A stretch of 64,000 nt of DNA from Thalassotalea loyana (GCF_030161435.1 NZ_BSSV01000003.1:124001-188000), one strand, 5' to 3'. Counted from the first letter of the stretch, positions 12,063 to 22,490 are shown. Notes: a model not told the origin generated them from the letters alone. Program-made: numbers and translations.

Positions 12063-13313
12063 TTACATATGCTCAATAATACAGTCACCGAACTCGCTAC
12101 ATGTAACAAGTGTTGCGCCTGTCATTAAGCGCTCGAAATCATAAGTAACCGTTTTCGCGCCAATCGCGCCTGACATGCCTTTAAGTAACAAGTCTGCCGC
12201 TTCAACCCACCCCATGTGTCTTAACATCATTTCAGCAGAAAGAATTACAGAACCAGGGTTTACTTTATTTTGACCAGCATATTTTGGTGCTGTTCCGTGT
12301 GTCGCCTCAAAAACAGCGACGCCATCACCAATATTTGCACCTGGTGCAATACCAATACCACCAACCTGAGCAGCTAATGCATCTGACAAGTAGTCACCGT
12401 TTAAGTTAAGTGTTGCAATTACACTGTATTCTTCAGGTCTAAGTAATACTTGTTGTAACATCGCATCGGCAATGACATCTTTGATCACAATCTCTTTACC
12501 AGTGTTTGGATTGGTTACCGAGCACCATGGTCCCCCATCAATTAGCTCACCACCAAACTCATCACGTGCTAATTCATAGCCCCAATCTTTGAATGCACCT
12601 TCCGTAAACTTCATAATGTTGCCTTTATGTACCAAGGTTACGGAATCCCTGTTGTTATCGATGGCATACTGAATTGCTTGACGAACAAGACGCTGCGTTC
12701 CTTCCTTCGAAACGGGCTTAATGCCAATACCACAATCTTTTTCAAAACGAATTTTATTCACACCCATATCGTTTTTCAAAAATTCGATTACTCGCTCAGC
12801 TTGCTCGGTGCCCGCCTGATATTCAATTCCTGCATAAATATCTTCCGAGTTCTCGCGAAAGATAACCATATCAACAGATTCAGGGTGTTTTACTGGACTA
12901 GGAACACCAGTAAACCATTGCACAGGACGTTGACATACATATAAATCTAATACTTGTCTCAGCGCCACATTTAGTGAACGAATACCACCGCCAACAGGTG
13001 TCGTTAATGGGCCTTTAATACCAACTTTGTATTGTTTAAACAATTCCAATGTTTCGTCAGGCAACCAAGTTTCCGAATCATAGAGTGCTGTTGCTTTCTC
13101 ACCAGCATAGACTTCCATCCAGTGGATCTCACGCTCACCTTGATAAGCCTTGGCCACAGCTGCATTGACAACTTTGATCATCGGCGGCGTAACATCCACG
13201 CCAATGCCATCGCCTTCAATATATGGAATGATAGGATTATGTGGAACTATTAAGCGGCCATTATCTAATTGAATAGTTTGACCTTCTTGTGGAATCGTTA
13301 CTTGTGACGTCAT
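12063..13313 (-). CDS. icd: Isocitrate dehydrogenase (NADP)
   Basis: TCA-cycle enzyme: isocitrate + NADP to 2-oxoglutarate + CO2 + NADPH. 416 residues, the E. coli length. N-terminal [14 protein letters not shown]; substrate serine in [12 protein letters not shown] (the residue phosphorylated by AceK in E. coli); [34 protein letters not shown] near residues 340-358 for cofactor binding. The ATG is preceded by GGGAG. Monocistronic. Confidence 0.96.
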   Translation of the reverse strand: MTSQVTIPQEGQTIQLDNGRLIVPHNPIIPYIEGDGIGVDVTPPMIKVVNAAVAKAYQGEREIHWMEVYAGEKATALYDSETWLPDETLELFKQYKVGIKGPLTTPVGGGIRSLNVALRQVLDLYVCQRPVQWFTGVPSPVKHPESVDMVIFRENSEDIYAGIEYQAGTEQAERVIEFLKNDMGVNKIRFEKDCGIGIKPVSKEGTQRLVRQAIQYAIDNNRDSVTLVHKGNIMKFTEGAFKDWGYELARDEFGGELIDGGPWCSVTNPNTGKEIVIKDVIADAMLQQVLLRPEEYSVIATLNLNGDYLSDALAAQVGGIGIAPGANIGDGVAVFEATHGTAPKYAGQNKVNPGSVILSAEMMLRHMGWVEAADLLLKGMSGAIGAKTVTYDFERLMTGATLVTCSEFGDCIIEHM

Positions 13314-13351
13314 AACAACTCTCCCATTGATTGACTAGTGAATATTCAGGT

Positions 13352-13369
13352 TTCATACACCTGTATGAA
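13352..13369. promoter_or_regulatory. Palindrome upstream of icd
   Basis: TTCATACA-CC-TGTATGAA is a perfect 18-bp palindrome, with further symmetry (AGGTT / AACCT) just outside. It lies about 40 bp before the icd start codon, so an operator is possible. No known regulator consensus recognised. Confidence 0.35.
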
Positions 13370-13582
13370 TAACCTAAACGATTAAGAGTAAATACACTAA
13401 TCATTACAAATGCATAATGAGAATAAACGAAGTGAATGATGCAAAAACTGAAAAATGGTTTACGCCCTCTCCAGCCCTAATATCAAAACCCTTTATAAGC
13501 CCAGTTTATATAACATCTATGTCTAATGATCTTGGGATTTCAGACTAAACTTAAAAAGGTGGTCACATTCTTTGGAGGTGCT

Positions 13583-13795
13583 ATGACTTCAGTATGGACT
13601 AATCATGCTAGACACCTAGCAGAACTGGTTAATAGTAACAAGGACACGCAAGCGCATTTGTATTTAGAACAAATGATGCTATTTCCCGTTGATATTCAAG
13701 ATAGAATTATTGAAGACATCAGTCGGCTCGAGCATTGTACAAACGAAGCCGTTGCAGAAATCATTCAGCAACATTCATACCTGCCGTTGCGTTAA
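13583..13795 (+). CDS. Small conserved-looking protein of unknown function
   Basis: 70 residues from an ATG with a strong GGAGG five bases upstream; the open frame runs 19 codons further but without a good start. The product looks helical and soluble (HARHLAELVNSN, DIQDRIIEDISRLEH), with no signal peptide or membrane segment. I do not recognise the family. The good ribosome-binding site and composition like its neighbours argue for a real gene. It stands alone between icd (divergent) and uvrB (convergent). Confidence 0.6.
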   Translation: MTSVWTNHARHLAELVNSNKDTQAHLYLEQMMLFPVDIQDRIIEDISRLEHCTNEAVAEIIQQHSYLPLR

Positions 13796-13821
13796 TTTAG
13801 AAACAAATCTCAAGGTTAACC

Positions 13822-13868
13822 TTCCAATACATTCACATACTAGTACGGTGTTGCTGAATGTATTGGAA
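13822..13868. repeat. 14-bp perfect inverted repeat between the small ORF and uvrB
   Basis: Arms TTCCAATACATTCA (13822-13835) and TGAATGTATTGGAA (13855-13868), loop 19 nt. It lies between two convergent genes, where a terminator is expected, but there is no T-run, so intrinsic termination is doubtful. Confidence 0.5.
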
Positions 13869-13874
13869 TAGCCT

Positions 13875-15878
13875 TTAATGTGTTAATTGTACTTGTCGCA
13901 ATTGATTTATTTCATCTCGAACAGCTGCAGCTTGCTCAAATTCAAGGTTTTTAGCATGTTCAAACATTTGTTCTTCGAGTGCTTTAACCTTTTTGTCAAT
14001 ATCGCCCACAGACATAGCTTGGTAATCGGCTTGGGGAGAGGCTACCTTCGCAGCTTTTGCCGTTAACTCTTCATTCGATGTACCAAGGTCCATAACATCA
14101 CTAATTTTGCGTTTAACACCTTTTGGTATAATACCGTTTGCTTCATTGTATGCTTGCTGTTTCTCTCGACGACGATTTGTCTCATCTATCGCTTTTCTCA
14201 TCGAACGCGTGATTGAGTCAGCATATAGAATCGCTTTACCTTCAACGTTACGTGCTGCCCGGCCGATTGTTTGAATTAGTGACCGTTCTGAACGTAAGAA
14301 ACCTTCTTTATCCGCATCTAAAATCGCAACTAATGAGACTTCTGGCATATCAAGTCCTTCCCGAAGTAAGTTGATACCAACCAAGACATCAAACTTACCT
14401 AAACGCAGATCTCGGATGATTTCCATCCGCTCAACAGTATCAACATCAGAATGTAAATAACGTGTTTTTACATCATGCTCATCTAAATATTCGGTTAAAT
14501 CTTCCGCCATTTTTTTCGTTAATGTCGTTGCCAAGACTCTTTCTTGTTTTGCAATACGAATTCTAATTTCAGAGAGCAAGTCATCCACTTGGGTATCAAC
14601 AGGGCGTACTTCGATTTCCGGATCCAATAAACCAGTAGGTCTAACTACTTGCTCAGCAACTTCACCGTTTGACTTATCCAACTCATATTGGCTCGGTGTT
14701 GCAGAAACATAAATAGTTTGCGGTGCTAACGCTTCAAATTCTTCAAATTTTAACGGACGATTATCTAAGGCAGATGGCAATCTGAAGCCATATTGGACTA
14801 AGTTCTCTTTTCGTGATCGGTCGCCTTTAAACATTGCGCCGATTTGTGGCACTGTCACGTGCGATTCATCAATCACCAATAAACCATCAGGCGGCAAATA
14901 ATCAAATAATGTTGGTGGTGGCTCGCCCTCCGCACGCCCCGACAAGTAACGCGAGTAGTTCTCGATACCAGAACAGTAACCGAGCTCATTCATCATTTCT
15001 ATATCAAACTGGGTACGTTGAACAATACGCTGCTCTTCAATCAGTTGATTATTATCTTTTAAGACTTTCGCCCTGTCTTTAAGCTCTATTTTGATATTTT
15101 CAATCGCCGCTAATATTTTATCTCTTGGCGTTGCATAGTGTGTCTTAGGGTATACCGTTACCCGAGCAAGCGTTCGTTCCATCTCCCCTGTCAGCGGATC
15201 AAACTCCCTAATGTTTTCGATTTCTTCATCGAATAGCTCAACACGTAATGCTAAACGGTCAGATTCTGCCGGGAATATATCGATTACATCGCCACGCACG
15301 CGGTAAGTAGCACGAGTAAATGCTACATCATTCCTTGTATATTGCAGCTCGGCCAAACGACGTAAGATATCTCTTTGATTGATAATGTCACCTTGACGCA
15401 AGTGCAACATCATTTTCAAATAAGAATCTGGATCACCTAGACCATATATTGCAGACACAGACGCCACAATGACAACATCACGCCTTTCCAATAATGCTTT
15501 GGTGGCGGAGAGACGCATTTGCTCAATGTGCTCATTCACAGAAGAATCCTTTTCAATGAAGGTATCTGTAGTTGGTACATAAGCCTCTGGCTGATAGTAA
15601 TCGTAGTATGAAACAAAATACTCGACAGCATTGTTTGGAAAGAACTCTTTCATCTCACCATATAACTGAGCAGCTAGCGTCTTATTTGGTGCCAAAATCA
15701 TTGTAGGTCGATCAAGCTTTTGAATCACATTTGCAACGGTAAAGGTTTTACCTGAACCCGTAACGCCAAGTAATGTTTGATGTGCAAGCCCAGCTTCTAT
15801 TCCATCGAGCAATTGTGCTATCGCAGTAGGTTGGTCGCCAGCTGGGGTATATTCTGAATCTATCGTCAGCTTCTTCAT
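13875..15878 (-). CDS. uvrB: Excinuclease ABC subunit B
   Basis: Damage-recognition helicase of nucleotide excision repair, working with UvrA and UvrC. 667 residues. Walker [11 protein letters not shown]; beta-hairpin region [12 protein letters not shown]; helicase motif VIDESHVT; motif [12 protein letters not shown]-terminal UVR domain (residues ~625-660, [23 protein letters not shown]) that binds UvrC. Its ATG overlaps the stop of the upstream MATE gene (ATGA), so the two are translationally coupled. Confidence 0.97.
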   Translation of the reverse strand: MKKLTIDSEYTPAGDQPTAIAQLLDGIEAGLAHQTLLGVTGSGKTFTVANVIQKLDRPTMILAPNKTLAAQLYGEMKEFFPNNAVEYFVSYYDYYQPEAYVPTTDTFIEKDSSVNEHIEQMRLSATKALLERRDVVIVASVSAIYGLGDPDSYLKMMLHLRQGDIINQRDILRRLAELQYTRNDVAFTRATYRVRGDVIDIFPAESDRLALRVELFDEEIENIREFDPLTGEMERTLARVTVYPKTHYATPRDKILAAIENIKIELKDRAKVLKDNNQLIEEQRIVQRTQFDIEMMNELGYCSGIENYSRYLSGRAEGEPPPTLFDYLPPDGLLVIDESHVTVPQIGAMFKGDRSRKENLVQYGFRLPSALDNRPLKFEEFEALAPQTIYVSATPSQYELDKSNGEVAEQVVRPTGLLDPEIEVRPVDTQVDDLLSEIRIRIAKQERVLATTLTKKMAEDLTEYLDEHDVKTRYLHSDVDTVERMEIIRDLRLGKFDVLVGINLLREGLDMPEVSLVAILDADKEGFLRSERSLIQTIGRAARNVEGKAILYADSITRSMRKAIDETNRRREKQQAYNEANGIIPKGVKRKISDVMDLGTSNEELTAKAAKVASPQADYQAMSVGDIDKKVKALEEQMFEHAKNLEFEQAAAVRDEINQLRQVQLTH

Positions 15879-17242
15879 ACTAATTTAACCGATTGTGGTT
15901 GCTTAAACTGTTTGGTAAAGGAACCATAAGAAATAAATGCCATTAATAAGTTACCTAAGAGACCACCGACAAAGAATCCCGTTAATCCAAATAGTTCACT
16001 GCCTAAATAAGCTAAAGGTACATAAAATACAAACAACCTAATTAAACTAAGCACTAATGCCGTCATCGGTTTGTGTAGGGCATTAAATGATGAATTAGTC
16101 AGTATGATGACACCTTGTAAGCCATAGCCTAATGGAAGAATCCAAATATAGAGTTTTATGAGGTCAGCAACCTCTTTTTCTGTAGAGAATATGTTGGCGA
16201 TAATAGGCGCAAGCAATGCAAGCACTACATAGATTGCCAGTTGCCAAATCATTGCAAATTTAATCGCCGTCTTATACCCCTCTTCTACGCGGTCCATATT
16301 ACCAGCACCTAGGTTTTGACTAATAAAAGGTGGTAACGTCATAGACATAGCCAACACGACGAGACATGCAATTGACTCAATTCTTGAGCCAACACCAAAT
16401 GCAGCGACAGCTGATTCACCATACGATGCAACAATTGCAGTTAAAATAGCTGCAGCAATCGGCGTTAACATATTTGCACCAGCCGCTGGCACACCAATTT
16501 TTAACACTTCGCGACTACACTTCACGAATAATTCTAATTCAATCATTGTTCGATGAATTAAATTACGTTTAATTGCCAATATATAAAGAACAAAGAATAA
16601 ACCTACAACCCATGAAATCAGTGTTGCAATGGCCGCGCCTTTTATTCCCATCGCAGGAATAGGACCAAAACCAAAAATAAGCATAGGATCGAGAATCGCG
16701 TTGATTAGTCCTGCACTTCCCATAATCATACTCGGTGTCTTTGTATCGCCTGACGCTCGCAGTACAGCATTACCTATCATTGGACCAATTAAACAAATGC
16801 ACCCTAAAAACCAATAGTCCATGTATTCGTGGATAAGTGGCAATAAAGTGACTTCGGCACCTAAAAGAACAAAGATTTCATCGGTAAAGTAATAACCTAA
16901 CGCGGCAATAATACTCACTAGAATCCCGGTTAAGATAATCGCGGAGGTTGCAACATTCTTAGCCGAGGTTTCATCACTGCTTCCTAAGTATTTGGCAATA
17001 ACTGCCGAAGTACCTATACCTAGACCAATTGTTAAACTGATAATGGTAAATGTAATTGGGAAGGTAAAACTAATTGCAGCCAGGGGTTGAGTACCCAACA
17101 AGCCAACAAAAAAGGTATCAATTAAGTTGAATGTCATTAGCAAGATCATGCCGTAGGTCATAGGTATAGTCATACGCTTGAGCGTTTCACCTACAGGACT
17201 TGTTAACAAATCAATTTGGTTTTTATTTTTAGTTCCAGACAT
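15875..17242 (-). CDS. MATE family efflux transporter
   Basis: Multidrug and toxin extrusion transporter, 455 residues, about 12 membrane helices in two MatE halves. [22 protein letters not shown] at the start and [13 protein letters not shown] in helix 2 are typical of the DinF/VmrA-like branch. Inner-membrane Na+ or H+ antiporter; substrate unknown. Coupled to uvrB by ATGA, so drug export and DNA repair share a transcript; whether that means anything for function is open. Confidence 0.88.
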   Translation of the reverse strand: MSGTKNKNQIDLLTSPVGETLKRMTIPMTYGMILLMTFNLIDTFFVGLLGTQPLAAISFTFPITFTIISLTIGLGIGTSAVIAKYLGSSDETSAKNVATSAIILTGILVSIIAALGYYFTDEIFVLLGAEVTLLPLIHEYMDYWFLGCICLIGPMIGNAVLRASGDTKTPSMIMGSAGLINAILDPMLIFGFGPIPAMGIKGAAIATLISWVVGLFFVLYILAIKRNLIHRTMIELELFVKCSREVLKIGVPAAGANMLTPIAAAILTAIVASYGESAVAAFGVGSRIESIACLVVLAMSMTLPPFISQNLGAGNMDRVEEGYKTAIKFAMIWQLAIYVVLALLAPIIANIFSTEKEVADLIKLYIWILPLGYGLQGVIILTNSSFNALHKPMTALVLSLIRLFVFYVPLAYLGSELFGLTGFFVGGLLGNLLMAFISYGSFTKQFKQPQSVKLV

Positions 17243-17682
17243 TCAACTTCAACGTTTATTTAATGTAGACGGGTTATTGTAATAAAACGCTGAAAAACCT
17301 GCTACGAGAAATAGTAAAAATCTTTTTCAGTCTTAATTTACGTGTAAAAGTCCACAATAGATCGTGTATTTCCCATCTCTGAACAAGTAATAACCACAAA
17401 ATGGATAAATTTAACACAAACAAATATAAGCAATTGATAAATAACAACTTAATAAAACTGATAAAAAATTAACCAATTCCTTGAAATCCTTATGGGGCGG
17501 GATTGTTACAACTTATAACACTTTCACTCACATACTTATCCACAATAAACGTGGATAACTATCGTGATTATTAATTTCAATTACTAAAGGCCAAGAAACA
17601 GCCGTCAGTTGATATAATTTCCACCGTTCTGGTGACAAAACAAGCAAACAAACAAATATTTAAAAATTTTACTATTTTTGTG
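17243..17682. other. Gene-free stretch between MATE gene and tRNA-Asn promoter
   Basis: AT-rich, no credible coding frame. The only clear signals are the paired DnaA-box-like sites at 17536-17558, listed separately. The MATE promoter must lie near the left end but no convincing hexamers were found. Confidence 0.5.
17536..17558. promoter_or_regulatory. Inverted pair of DnaA-box-like sequences
   Basis: TTATCCACA (17536-17544) is an exact strong DnaA box. CGTGGATAA (17550-17558) reads TTATCCACG on the other strand, one base off. The two are head to head, 5 bp apart. dnaA, gyrB or mnmG genes are absent here, so an origin is unlikely; a DnaA-titration or regulatory site is possible. Confidence 0.5.
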
Positions 17683-17711
17683 TTGACACGATCGCAAGTG
17701 CCCTTTAACAT
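17683..17711 (+). promoter_or_regulatory. Promoter of the tRNA-Asn array
   Basis: TTGACA (17683-17688), 17-bp spacer, TAACAT (17706-17711), followed by a GC-rich discriminator CCGCTCCG, the kind seen at stringently controlled stable-RNA promoters. The first tRNA-like sequence starts about 130 bp downstream. Confidence 0.75.
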
Positions 17712-17840
17712 TCCGCTCCGTTAACGACAACAGCAAAGCAATTTGCTAGTCGCAACAAACAACTTATCACCTTTAGCTAATGGCTTTCGGTAAAGAACAT
17801 GTAAAATAATATTTGTTCTTGTAAAATAAGTGATAATTAT

Positions 17841-17900
17841 TCCCCTGTAGCTCATTTAGTTAGAGCTTTAGGTTGAGAACACTGTTAATCCATGTGTTTC
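17841..17900 (+). pseudogene. Decayed tRNA-Asn copy
   Basis: Starts with the same acceptor and D-arm (TCCCCTGTAGCTCA) as the intact copies and keeps CTGTTAATCCATGTGT of the anticodon arm, but the D-loop and stem are altered and the T-arm and CCA end are missing. It runs into a repeat of its own upstream leader (TTGTAAAATAAGT), so it looks like the product of an unequal exchange. Confidence 0.75.
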
Positions 17901-17922
17901 TTGTAAAATAAGTAAAGATTAT

Positions 17923-17999
17923 TCCCCTGTAGCTCAGTTGGTTAGAGCGGTGGACTGTTAATCCATGTGTCGTCTGTTCAAATCAGACCAGGGGAGCCA
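17923..17999 (+). tRNA. tRNA-Asn (anticodon GTT), copy 1
   Basis: 77 nt with encoded CCA. Acceptor TCCCCTG pairs with CAGGGGA; anticodon loop CTGTTAA gives GTT; T-arm GTCTG-TTCAAAT-CAGAC. First intact copy of the array. Confidence 0.95.
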
Positions 18000-18073
18000 A
18001 ATTTTATAAGTATGGCTCTAGAGCGGTACTTTAGCTGCTAGCATAAAGCTAACAGCGTTAAAACAAGAATTAT

Positions 18074-18150
18074 TCCCCTGTAGCTCAGTTGGTTAGAGCG
18101 GTGGACTGTTAATCCATGTGTCGTCTGTTCAAATCAGACCAGGGGAGCCA
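18074..18150 (+). tRNA. tRNA-Asn (anticodon GTT), copy 2
   Basis: Identical to copy 1 over all 77 nt including CCA; separated from it by a 74-bp spacer. Confidence 0.95.
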
Positions 18151-18199
18151 CTTTTAGAAATATGGCTGAAAAGCGGTATTTCGATTAAAACTAGATTAT

Positions 18200-18276
18200 T
18201 CCCCTGTAGCTCAGTTGGTTAGAGCGGTGGACTGTTAATCCATGTGTCGTCTGTTCAAATCAGACCAGGGGAGCCA
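18200..18276 (+). tRNA. tRNA-Asn (anticodon GTT), copy 3
   Basis: Third identical 77-nt copy, 49 bp after copy 2 and directly before a strong terminator. Confidence 0.95.
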
Positions 18277-18280
18277 CATT

Positions 18281-18312
18281 AAAAAGCCTACTTGTTAAGT
18301 AGGCTTTTTTCT
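18281..18312 (+). terminator. tRNA-Asn array terminator
   Basis: Stem AAAAAGCCTACTT / AAGTAGGCTTTTT with a 3-nt loop and T-run. A nearly identical second terminator is at 18411-18442. Confidence 0.9.
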
Positions 18313-18540
18313 TTTCTGATACTTAATTTTCCCAGTTCGCTATTAACTTTATAAGCGGGTGTGTCGTCTGTTCAAATCAGACTGTTCCTAACAAACAATC
18401 GAGCCACATTAAAAAACCTACTTGCTAAGTAGGCTTTTTTCTTTTCTGATACTTAATTTTCCCAGTTCGCTATTCACTTTATACGCGGGCGTTCCCTATT
18501 AACTTTATAAGCGGGTGTGTCGTCTGTTCAAGTCAGACTA
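18313..18540 (+). repeat. Decayed tandem repeats of tRNA-Asn 3' end plus terminator
   Basis: The T-arm block TGTGTCGTCTGTTCAAATCA recurs at 18360-18382 without acceptor stem, followed by GAGCCACATT at 18401 and a second terminator at 18411-18442. The spacer CTTTTCTGATACTTAATTTT and what follows then repeat, and a third T-arm remnant (one base changed) ends at 18538. These are remains of two further units and cannot form tRNA. Confidence 0.8.
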
Positions 18541-18777
18541 TTTAACCTTTAACTTTTGACGACATTCACGTGTCATTTGTTTTTTCGCTCGATCAATTGA
18601 GAGGATGAACTTATCTCCTTTGGAACGATAAATGCAGACCTTTTGGCCATGCCTAAATTCAGAGCGTACAAATTTTAAAATATCCCCTTTCTTTGCATTC
18701 GATACGTGTATCTCCTTTAGTACAGACGCTTGTGAAAACGATGAGAATAAAAACAAGCTAATAAATAAATACCTCAT
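18538..18777 (-). CDS. Small secreted protein of unknown function
   Basis: 79 residues, signal peptide MRYLFISLFLFSSFSQASV, then a basic mature domain of about 60 residues with two cysteines (KVCIYRS, TRECRQ) that could form a disulfide in the periplasm. Family not recognised. Its stop codon lies at the edge of a decayed tRNA-Asn repeat, so the last codons may derive from that boundary. Whether it is expressed cannot be told. Confidence 0.55.
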   Translation of the reverse strand: MRYLFISLFLFSSFSQASVLKEIHVSNAKKGDILKFVRSEFRHGQKVCIYRSKGDKFILSIDRAKKQMTRECRQKLKVK

Positions 18778-18969
18778 AAACTTTCCTTATATCTTCATTG
18801 AAGCCACGTTCGGCTCTAGTTGGTTTTCTTTGGTGGCAAATGGTAATCACCCATATTGACCAGTTGTAACGCCTATAATAAGGAATACGGAATACTATTG
18901 AATACAATGTATTCGTAAATTAATGTAATGAGTTGTAATTTGACAGGATTTTGCTCAATTAACGAAAGC

Positions 18970-19584
18970 TTATCCGACTGCTAACCAAACACCGACGCCA
19001 ATCATAAGAGAACCAGAAATGCGGTTAATCAATTGAACATTGTTATCTGCTGCAAGAAATAAGCGCAATGTTTTTCCGCCGGTAGCATAAAGCATCATAC
19101 AAATAAATTCCGATAGCAAGATTACGACAACGAGTATTGTCAACTGAGGAATTAATGGATTTTCAGCATTAATAAAAGGAGGTAATAAAGCGATCATAAA
19201 CCCCCACCCTTTTGGATTTGAGACCGCTGTTAGCAACCCTTGTCCGAATAAGGTTAGCTTACCTGTTTCCGATGGACTATTCAGATCTAATGCCATTTTG
19301 CCTTTTGACATCCACATTTGAATGCCTAAATATCCCAAGTACGCTCCACCTATATACTTCAACACAGCGAAAACTTCAGGGTATTTTAGCATCACTGATG
19401 CGACCCCAACGACGGCGGCAACAGCGACAATAGCCACACCAAGTAACTCGCCAATCATCATATACATTGTTCGGCGCACACCTACTGACATTCCCAGAGT
19501 CATGGCTAATGTCATGCACATACCAGGCGTTATTGAAACAAAAAAGAAGGTAGGAATAAAAATTGCGAGAATTGCTAAATCCAT
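18970..19584 (-). CDS. LysE/RhtB family amino-acid exporter
   Basis: Inner-membrane exporter, 204 residues and about six helices from the ATG at 19584 (a TTG five codons upstream is less likely). The LysE-family N-terminal motif FFFVSITPGMCMTLAMTLGMSVG and the YIGGAYLGYLGIQMW helix are clear. Substrate unknown; homologs export amino acids or homoserine lactones. No partner gene next to it. Confidence 0.85.
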   Translation of the reverse strand: MDLAILAIFIPTFFFVSITPGMCMTLAMTLGMSVGVRRTMYMMIGELLGVAIVAVAAVVGVASVMLKYPEVFAVLKYIGGAYLGYLGIQMWMSKGKMALDLNSPSETGKLTLFGQGLLTAVSNPKGWGFMIALLPPFINAENPLIPQLTILVVVILLSEFICMMLYATGGKTLRLFLAADNNVQLINRISGSLMIGVGVWLAVG

Positions 19585-19690
19585 AGCCACACAGCCCAAG
19601 ATGAAAAACGACAGGCTAACAAAAGTTTATAGTGATTGATATGTTATTTAGCTTACGATGTTGTAATTCGAACGCGTGTTTTCCAATGCA

Positions 19691-20146
19691 CTAGTTCGGT
19701 ATACTGTAAAAGTTATCAACAAATTGAATTCTTTGAGTTTTCTTGTCGTTGTCGATATACGTTACATCTAACACGATTCGCCATTGCATCTGTGGTTCAC
19801 TGCAACTGCCAACAAACCCATCCGCTCGATATTGATTAATTGAAGGATCGAAGCTAAACAACAAAGGAACTTTTCCCATATACATGGTGATGCCCTCAAG
19901 ATAGCCTTGAACATTGACGATTTTACTAGGTTCGTTTACTTGAAACACTACATCAAACAATGACTCAGGATGAATAACGCCATGATTTGTTAAAATCTGC
20001 GCAGAAAGTTCTGATTGACTAAGTACACAATCGACTTTTCCATTAAGGCATGAATATTCGATATTGCTCTTGTCAATAAAGGCAGGCTCAGAGCACGCAC
20101 TGACTAAAAAAAGAACAATAAATATTGGTAAACAGAGACGTTTCAT
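19691..20146 (-). CDS. Predicted lipoprotein of unknown function, divergent from ccoN
   Basis: 151 residues from the ATG at 20146. Signal peptide with lipobox LVSAC (Cys about 17). The mature part, about 130 residues, looks beta-rich (FDVVFQVNEPSKIVNVQGYLEG, DGFVGSCSEPQMQWRIVLDV) and includes several cysteines. I do not recognise the family. Its position head to head with the cbb3 oxidase operon could mean shared control or a role in oxidase assembly, but that is only from location. Confidence 0.7.
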   Translation of the reverse strand: MKRLCLPIFIVLFLVSACSEPAFIDKSNIEYSCLNGKVDCVLSQSELSAQILTNHGVIHPESLFDVVFQVNEPSKIVNVQGYLEGITMYMGKVPLLFSFDPSINQYRADGFVGSCSEPQMQWRIVLDVTYIDNDKKTQRIQFVDNFYSIPN

Positions 20147-20405
20147 AGTGCTGATTTTATTGGAATTACCCAAATTTGTATATTTTATTTATCAATATGT
20201 AACAAATCTTAATTTTTTTTTGATTTAGAACATGTTTTCGGCTTCAACTTAATGACATTTGGGGCTGAGTTGCTTAATATTCCACACCGATTTAATCAAT
20301 CTGTGCGCCCTGGACAAAATTAGACTATAACTTAATCAATTAGCTTAATTTTTATACGGCTTGCAAACCCATTTTTTTAATAATTATAAATGTGGAAACC
20401 TTAAC

Positions 20406-21830
20406 ATGAACCAAAGTAATACGTCGGCAGTTGACTACAACATGAATGTTGTCCGTCAGTTTACTGTCATGACTGTGATCTGGGGATTCGTTGGTACCCT
20501 TGTTGGTGTTCTTATTGCTGCTCAACTTATTTGGCCAGCGTTGAATTTCGACACACCGTGGCTAACGTATTCTCGTCTTCGTCCTCTCCATACCAATGCG
20601 GTTATTTTCGCATTTGGTACAAGTGCACTTTTTGCTACGTCATACTACGTAGTGCAAAGAACTTGTAAAACTGCATTATTTGCACCGGGTCTTGCTTCCT
20701 TTACCTTCTGGGGTTGGCAGGCAATTATCGTCGCTGCTGCAATTACCTTACCTCTAGGTTTTACAACTAGTAAAGAATACGCAGAATTAGAATGGCCAAT
20801 CGATATCGCTATTGCGGTAGTTTGGGTTTCATATGCCATTGTTTTCTTCGGCACAATCATTAAACGTACTACGTCGCACATTTACGTTGCCAACTGGTTC
20901 TTTGGTGGTTTCATTATTACTGTTGCCGTGCTTCACATTGGTAACTCGATGGCTATTCCTGTCTCTATGATGAAATCTTACTCATTATACTCGGGTGCTA
21001 TCGATGCGATGATGCAATGGTGGTACGGTCATAATGCTGTAGGTTTCCTATTAACAGCAGGTTTCTTAGGTATGATGTACTACTTCGTTCCTAAGCAAGC
21101 TGAACGTCCAGTTTACTCATACCGATTATCTATTGTTCACTTTTGGGCATTAGTATCACTTTACATTTGGGCTGGTCCTCACCACTTACATTACACAGCT
21201 TTACCTGACTGGGCTCAGTCTTTAGGTATGGTAATGTCAGTTGTATTATTCCTTCCTTCATGGGGTGGTATGATCAACGGTATCATGACGTTATCAGGTG
21301 CATGGCACAAACTACGTAATGACCCAATTTTACGCTTCTTAATCGTTTCATTATCTTTCTACGGTATGTCTACTTTCGAAGGTCCAATGATGGCGATTAA
21401 ATCAGTTAATGCACTATCTCACTACACTGACTGGACAATCGGTCACGTTCACTCGGGTGCATTAGGATGGGTTGCAATGGTTTCAATTGGTGCAATGTAC
21501 CACTTAATTCCAATTCTATTTAACCAAGAGCGCATGTACAGTGTTCGTTTAATTAACATCCACTTCTGGATGCATACTGCAGGTATCGTTTTATACATTG
21601 TAGCTATGTGGATTTCAGGTGTAATGCAAGGTTTAATGTGGCGCGCAGTAAATGCTGACGGTACGTTAACTTATAGCTTCGTTGAAAGTCTAACTGCTTC
21701 TTACCCGTTCTACTTCATGCGCTTCTTAGGTGGTGCTCTAGTAGTAGCAGGTTTCGTAATTATGATTTACAACATGTTCAAAACTATTGGCGCTGACGAC
21801 GGTAGCCTTAAAAAAGTTGAAGCAGCTTAA
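20406..21830 (+). CDS. ccoN: Cytochrome cbb3 oxidase subunit I (CcoN)
   Basis: Catalytic subunit of the high-affinity cbb3 terminal oxidase; holds haem b and the haem b3-CuB site in the inner membrane. 474 residues from ATG 20406 (the frame is open 15 codons further to a TTG). About 12 helices; [15 protein letters not shown] carries an early haem-ligand His, [11 protein letters not shown] the CuB/Tyr region, [14 protein letters not shown] and [13 protein letters not shown] further His ligands. First gene of ccoNOQP. Confidence 0.97.
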   Translation: MNQSNTSAVDYNMNVVRQFTVMTVIWGFVGTLVGVLIAAQLIWPALNFDTPWLTYSRLRPLHTNAVIFAFGTSALFATSYYVVQRTCKTALFAPGLASFTFWGWQAIIVAAAITLPLGFTTSKEYAELEWPIDIAIAVVWVSYAIVFFGTIIKRTTSHIYVANWFFGGFIITVAVLHIGNSMAIPVSMMKSYSLYSGAIDAMMQWWYGHNAVGFLLTAGFLGMMYYFVPKQAERPVYSYRLSIVHFWALVSLYIWAGPHHLHYTALPDWAQSLGMVMSVVLFLPSWGGMINGIMTLSGAWHKLRNDPILRFLIVSLSFYGMSTFEGPMMAIKSVNALSHYTDWTIGHVHSGALGWVAMVSIGAMYHLIPILFNQERMYSVRLINIHFWMHTAGIVLYIVAMWISGVMQGLMWRAVNADGTLTYSFVESLTASYPFYFMRFLGGALVVAGFVIMIYNMFKTIGADDGSLKKVEAA

Positions 21831-21841
21831 GGAGATTGAAC

Positions 21842-22486
21842 ATGCAAAATAAACATGAAAAATTAGAAAAACATATTGGCTGGTTCTTCGTAATGACCAT
21901 CTTTGCTATCAGTATTGGTGGCTTGGTAGAAATTACACCGTTGTTCTTCCAAAAAGAAACAACTCAACCGGTTGATAACTTACGTCCGTATACTGCATTA
22001 GAGATGGAAGGTCGTGATATATACATTCGTGAAGGTTGTAACACTTGTCACAGTCAAATGATTCGTCCTTTCCGTGCTGAAACAGAACGTTACGGTCACT
22101 ATAGTGTTGCTGGTGAGCACGTTTGGGAGCACCCTTTCTTATGGGGTTCTAAGCGTACTGGTCCAGACTTAGCCCGTGTTGGCGGTCGTTACTCTGACGA
22201 TTGGCACCGTGCCCACTTAATTGATCCACGCTCTGTTGTTCCTGAGTCAAACATGCCTTCATTTAGATGGTTAGATGAAAACAAGTTAGACGGCAAGTTA
22301 ACAGGTAAAAAAATGGAAACATTTAACATGTTAACGCGTAACCGTACTCACAAAGATGAGAACGGTAACCCTATCCCGCTATACACAGCTGAAGAAATTG
22401 CAGGTGCTAAAGCGGCGGTAGCTGGTAAAACTGAAATGGAAGCCTTGATTGCATACTTGCAGTCACTAGGCCATGCATTGAAGTAA
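21842..22486 (+). CDS. ccoO: Cytochrome cbb3 oxidase subunit II (CcoO)
   Basis: Mono-haem c-type subunit that passes electrons to CcoN. 214 residues from the ATG at 21842, with GGAG at 21831-21834. One N-terminal membrane anchor (about residues 12-35), then haem-binding CNTCHS (about 69-73), and SNMPSFRWL supplying the likely axial Met. Eleven bases after ccoN. Confidence 0.97.
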   Translation: MQNKHEKLEKHIGWFFVMTIFAISIGGLVEITPLFFQKETTQPVDNLRPYTALEMEGRDIYIREGCNTCHSQMIRPFRAETERYGHYSVAGEHVWEHPFLWGSKRTGPDLARVGGRYSDDWHRAHLIDPRSVVPESNMPSFRWLDENKLDGKLTGKKMETFNMLTRNRTHKDENGNPIPLYTAEEIAGAKAAVAGKTEMEALIAYLQSLGHALK

Positions 22487-22490
22487 GACC

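Noticed and set aside
17536-17711. Replication origin suggested by DnaA boxes and AT-rich DNA
   Set aside because: Only two boxes, no dnaA/dnaN/gyrB/mnmG neighbours and a tRNA promoter instead.
20174-20405. FNR box upstream of ccoN
   Set aside because: Several ATCAA half-sites occur (for example around 20294 and 20336), but none has a matching TTGAT half at four bases; not enough to claim a site although FNR control is likely.
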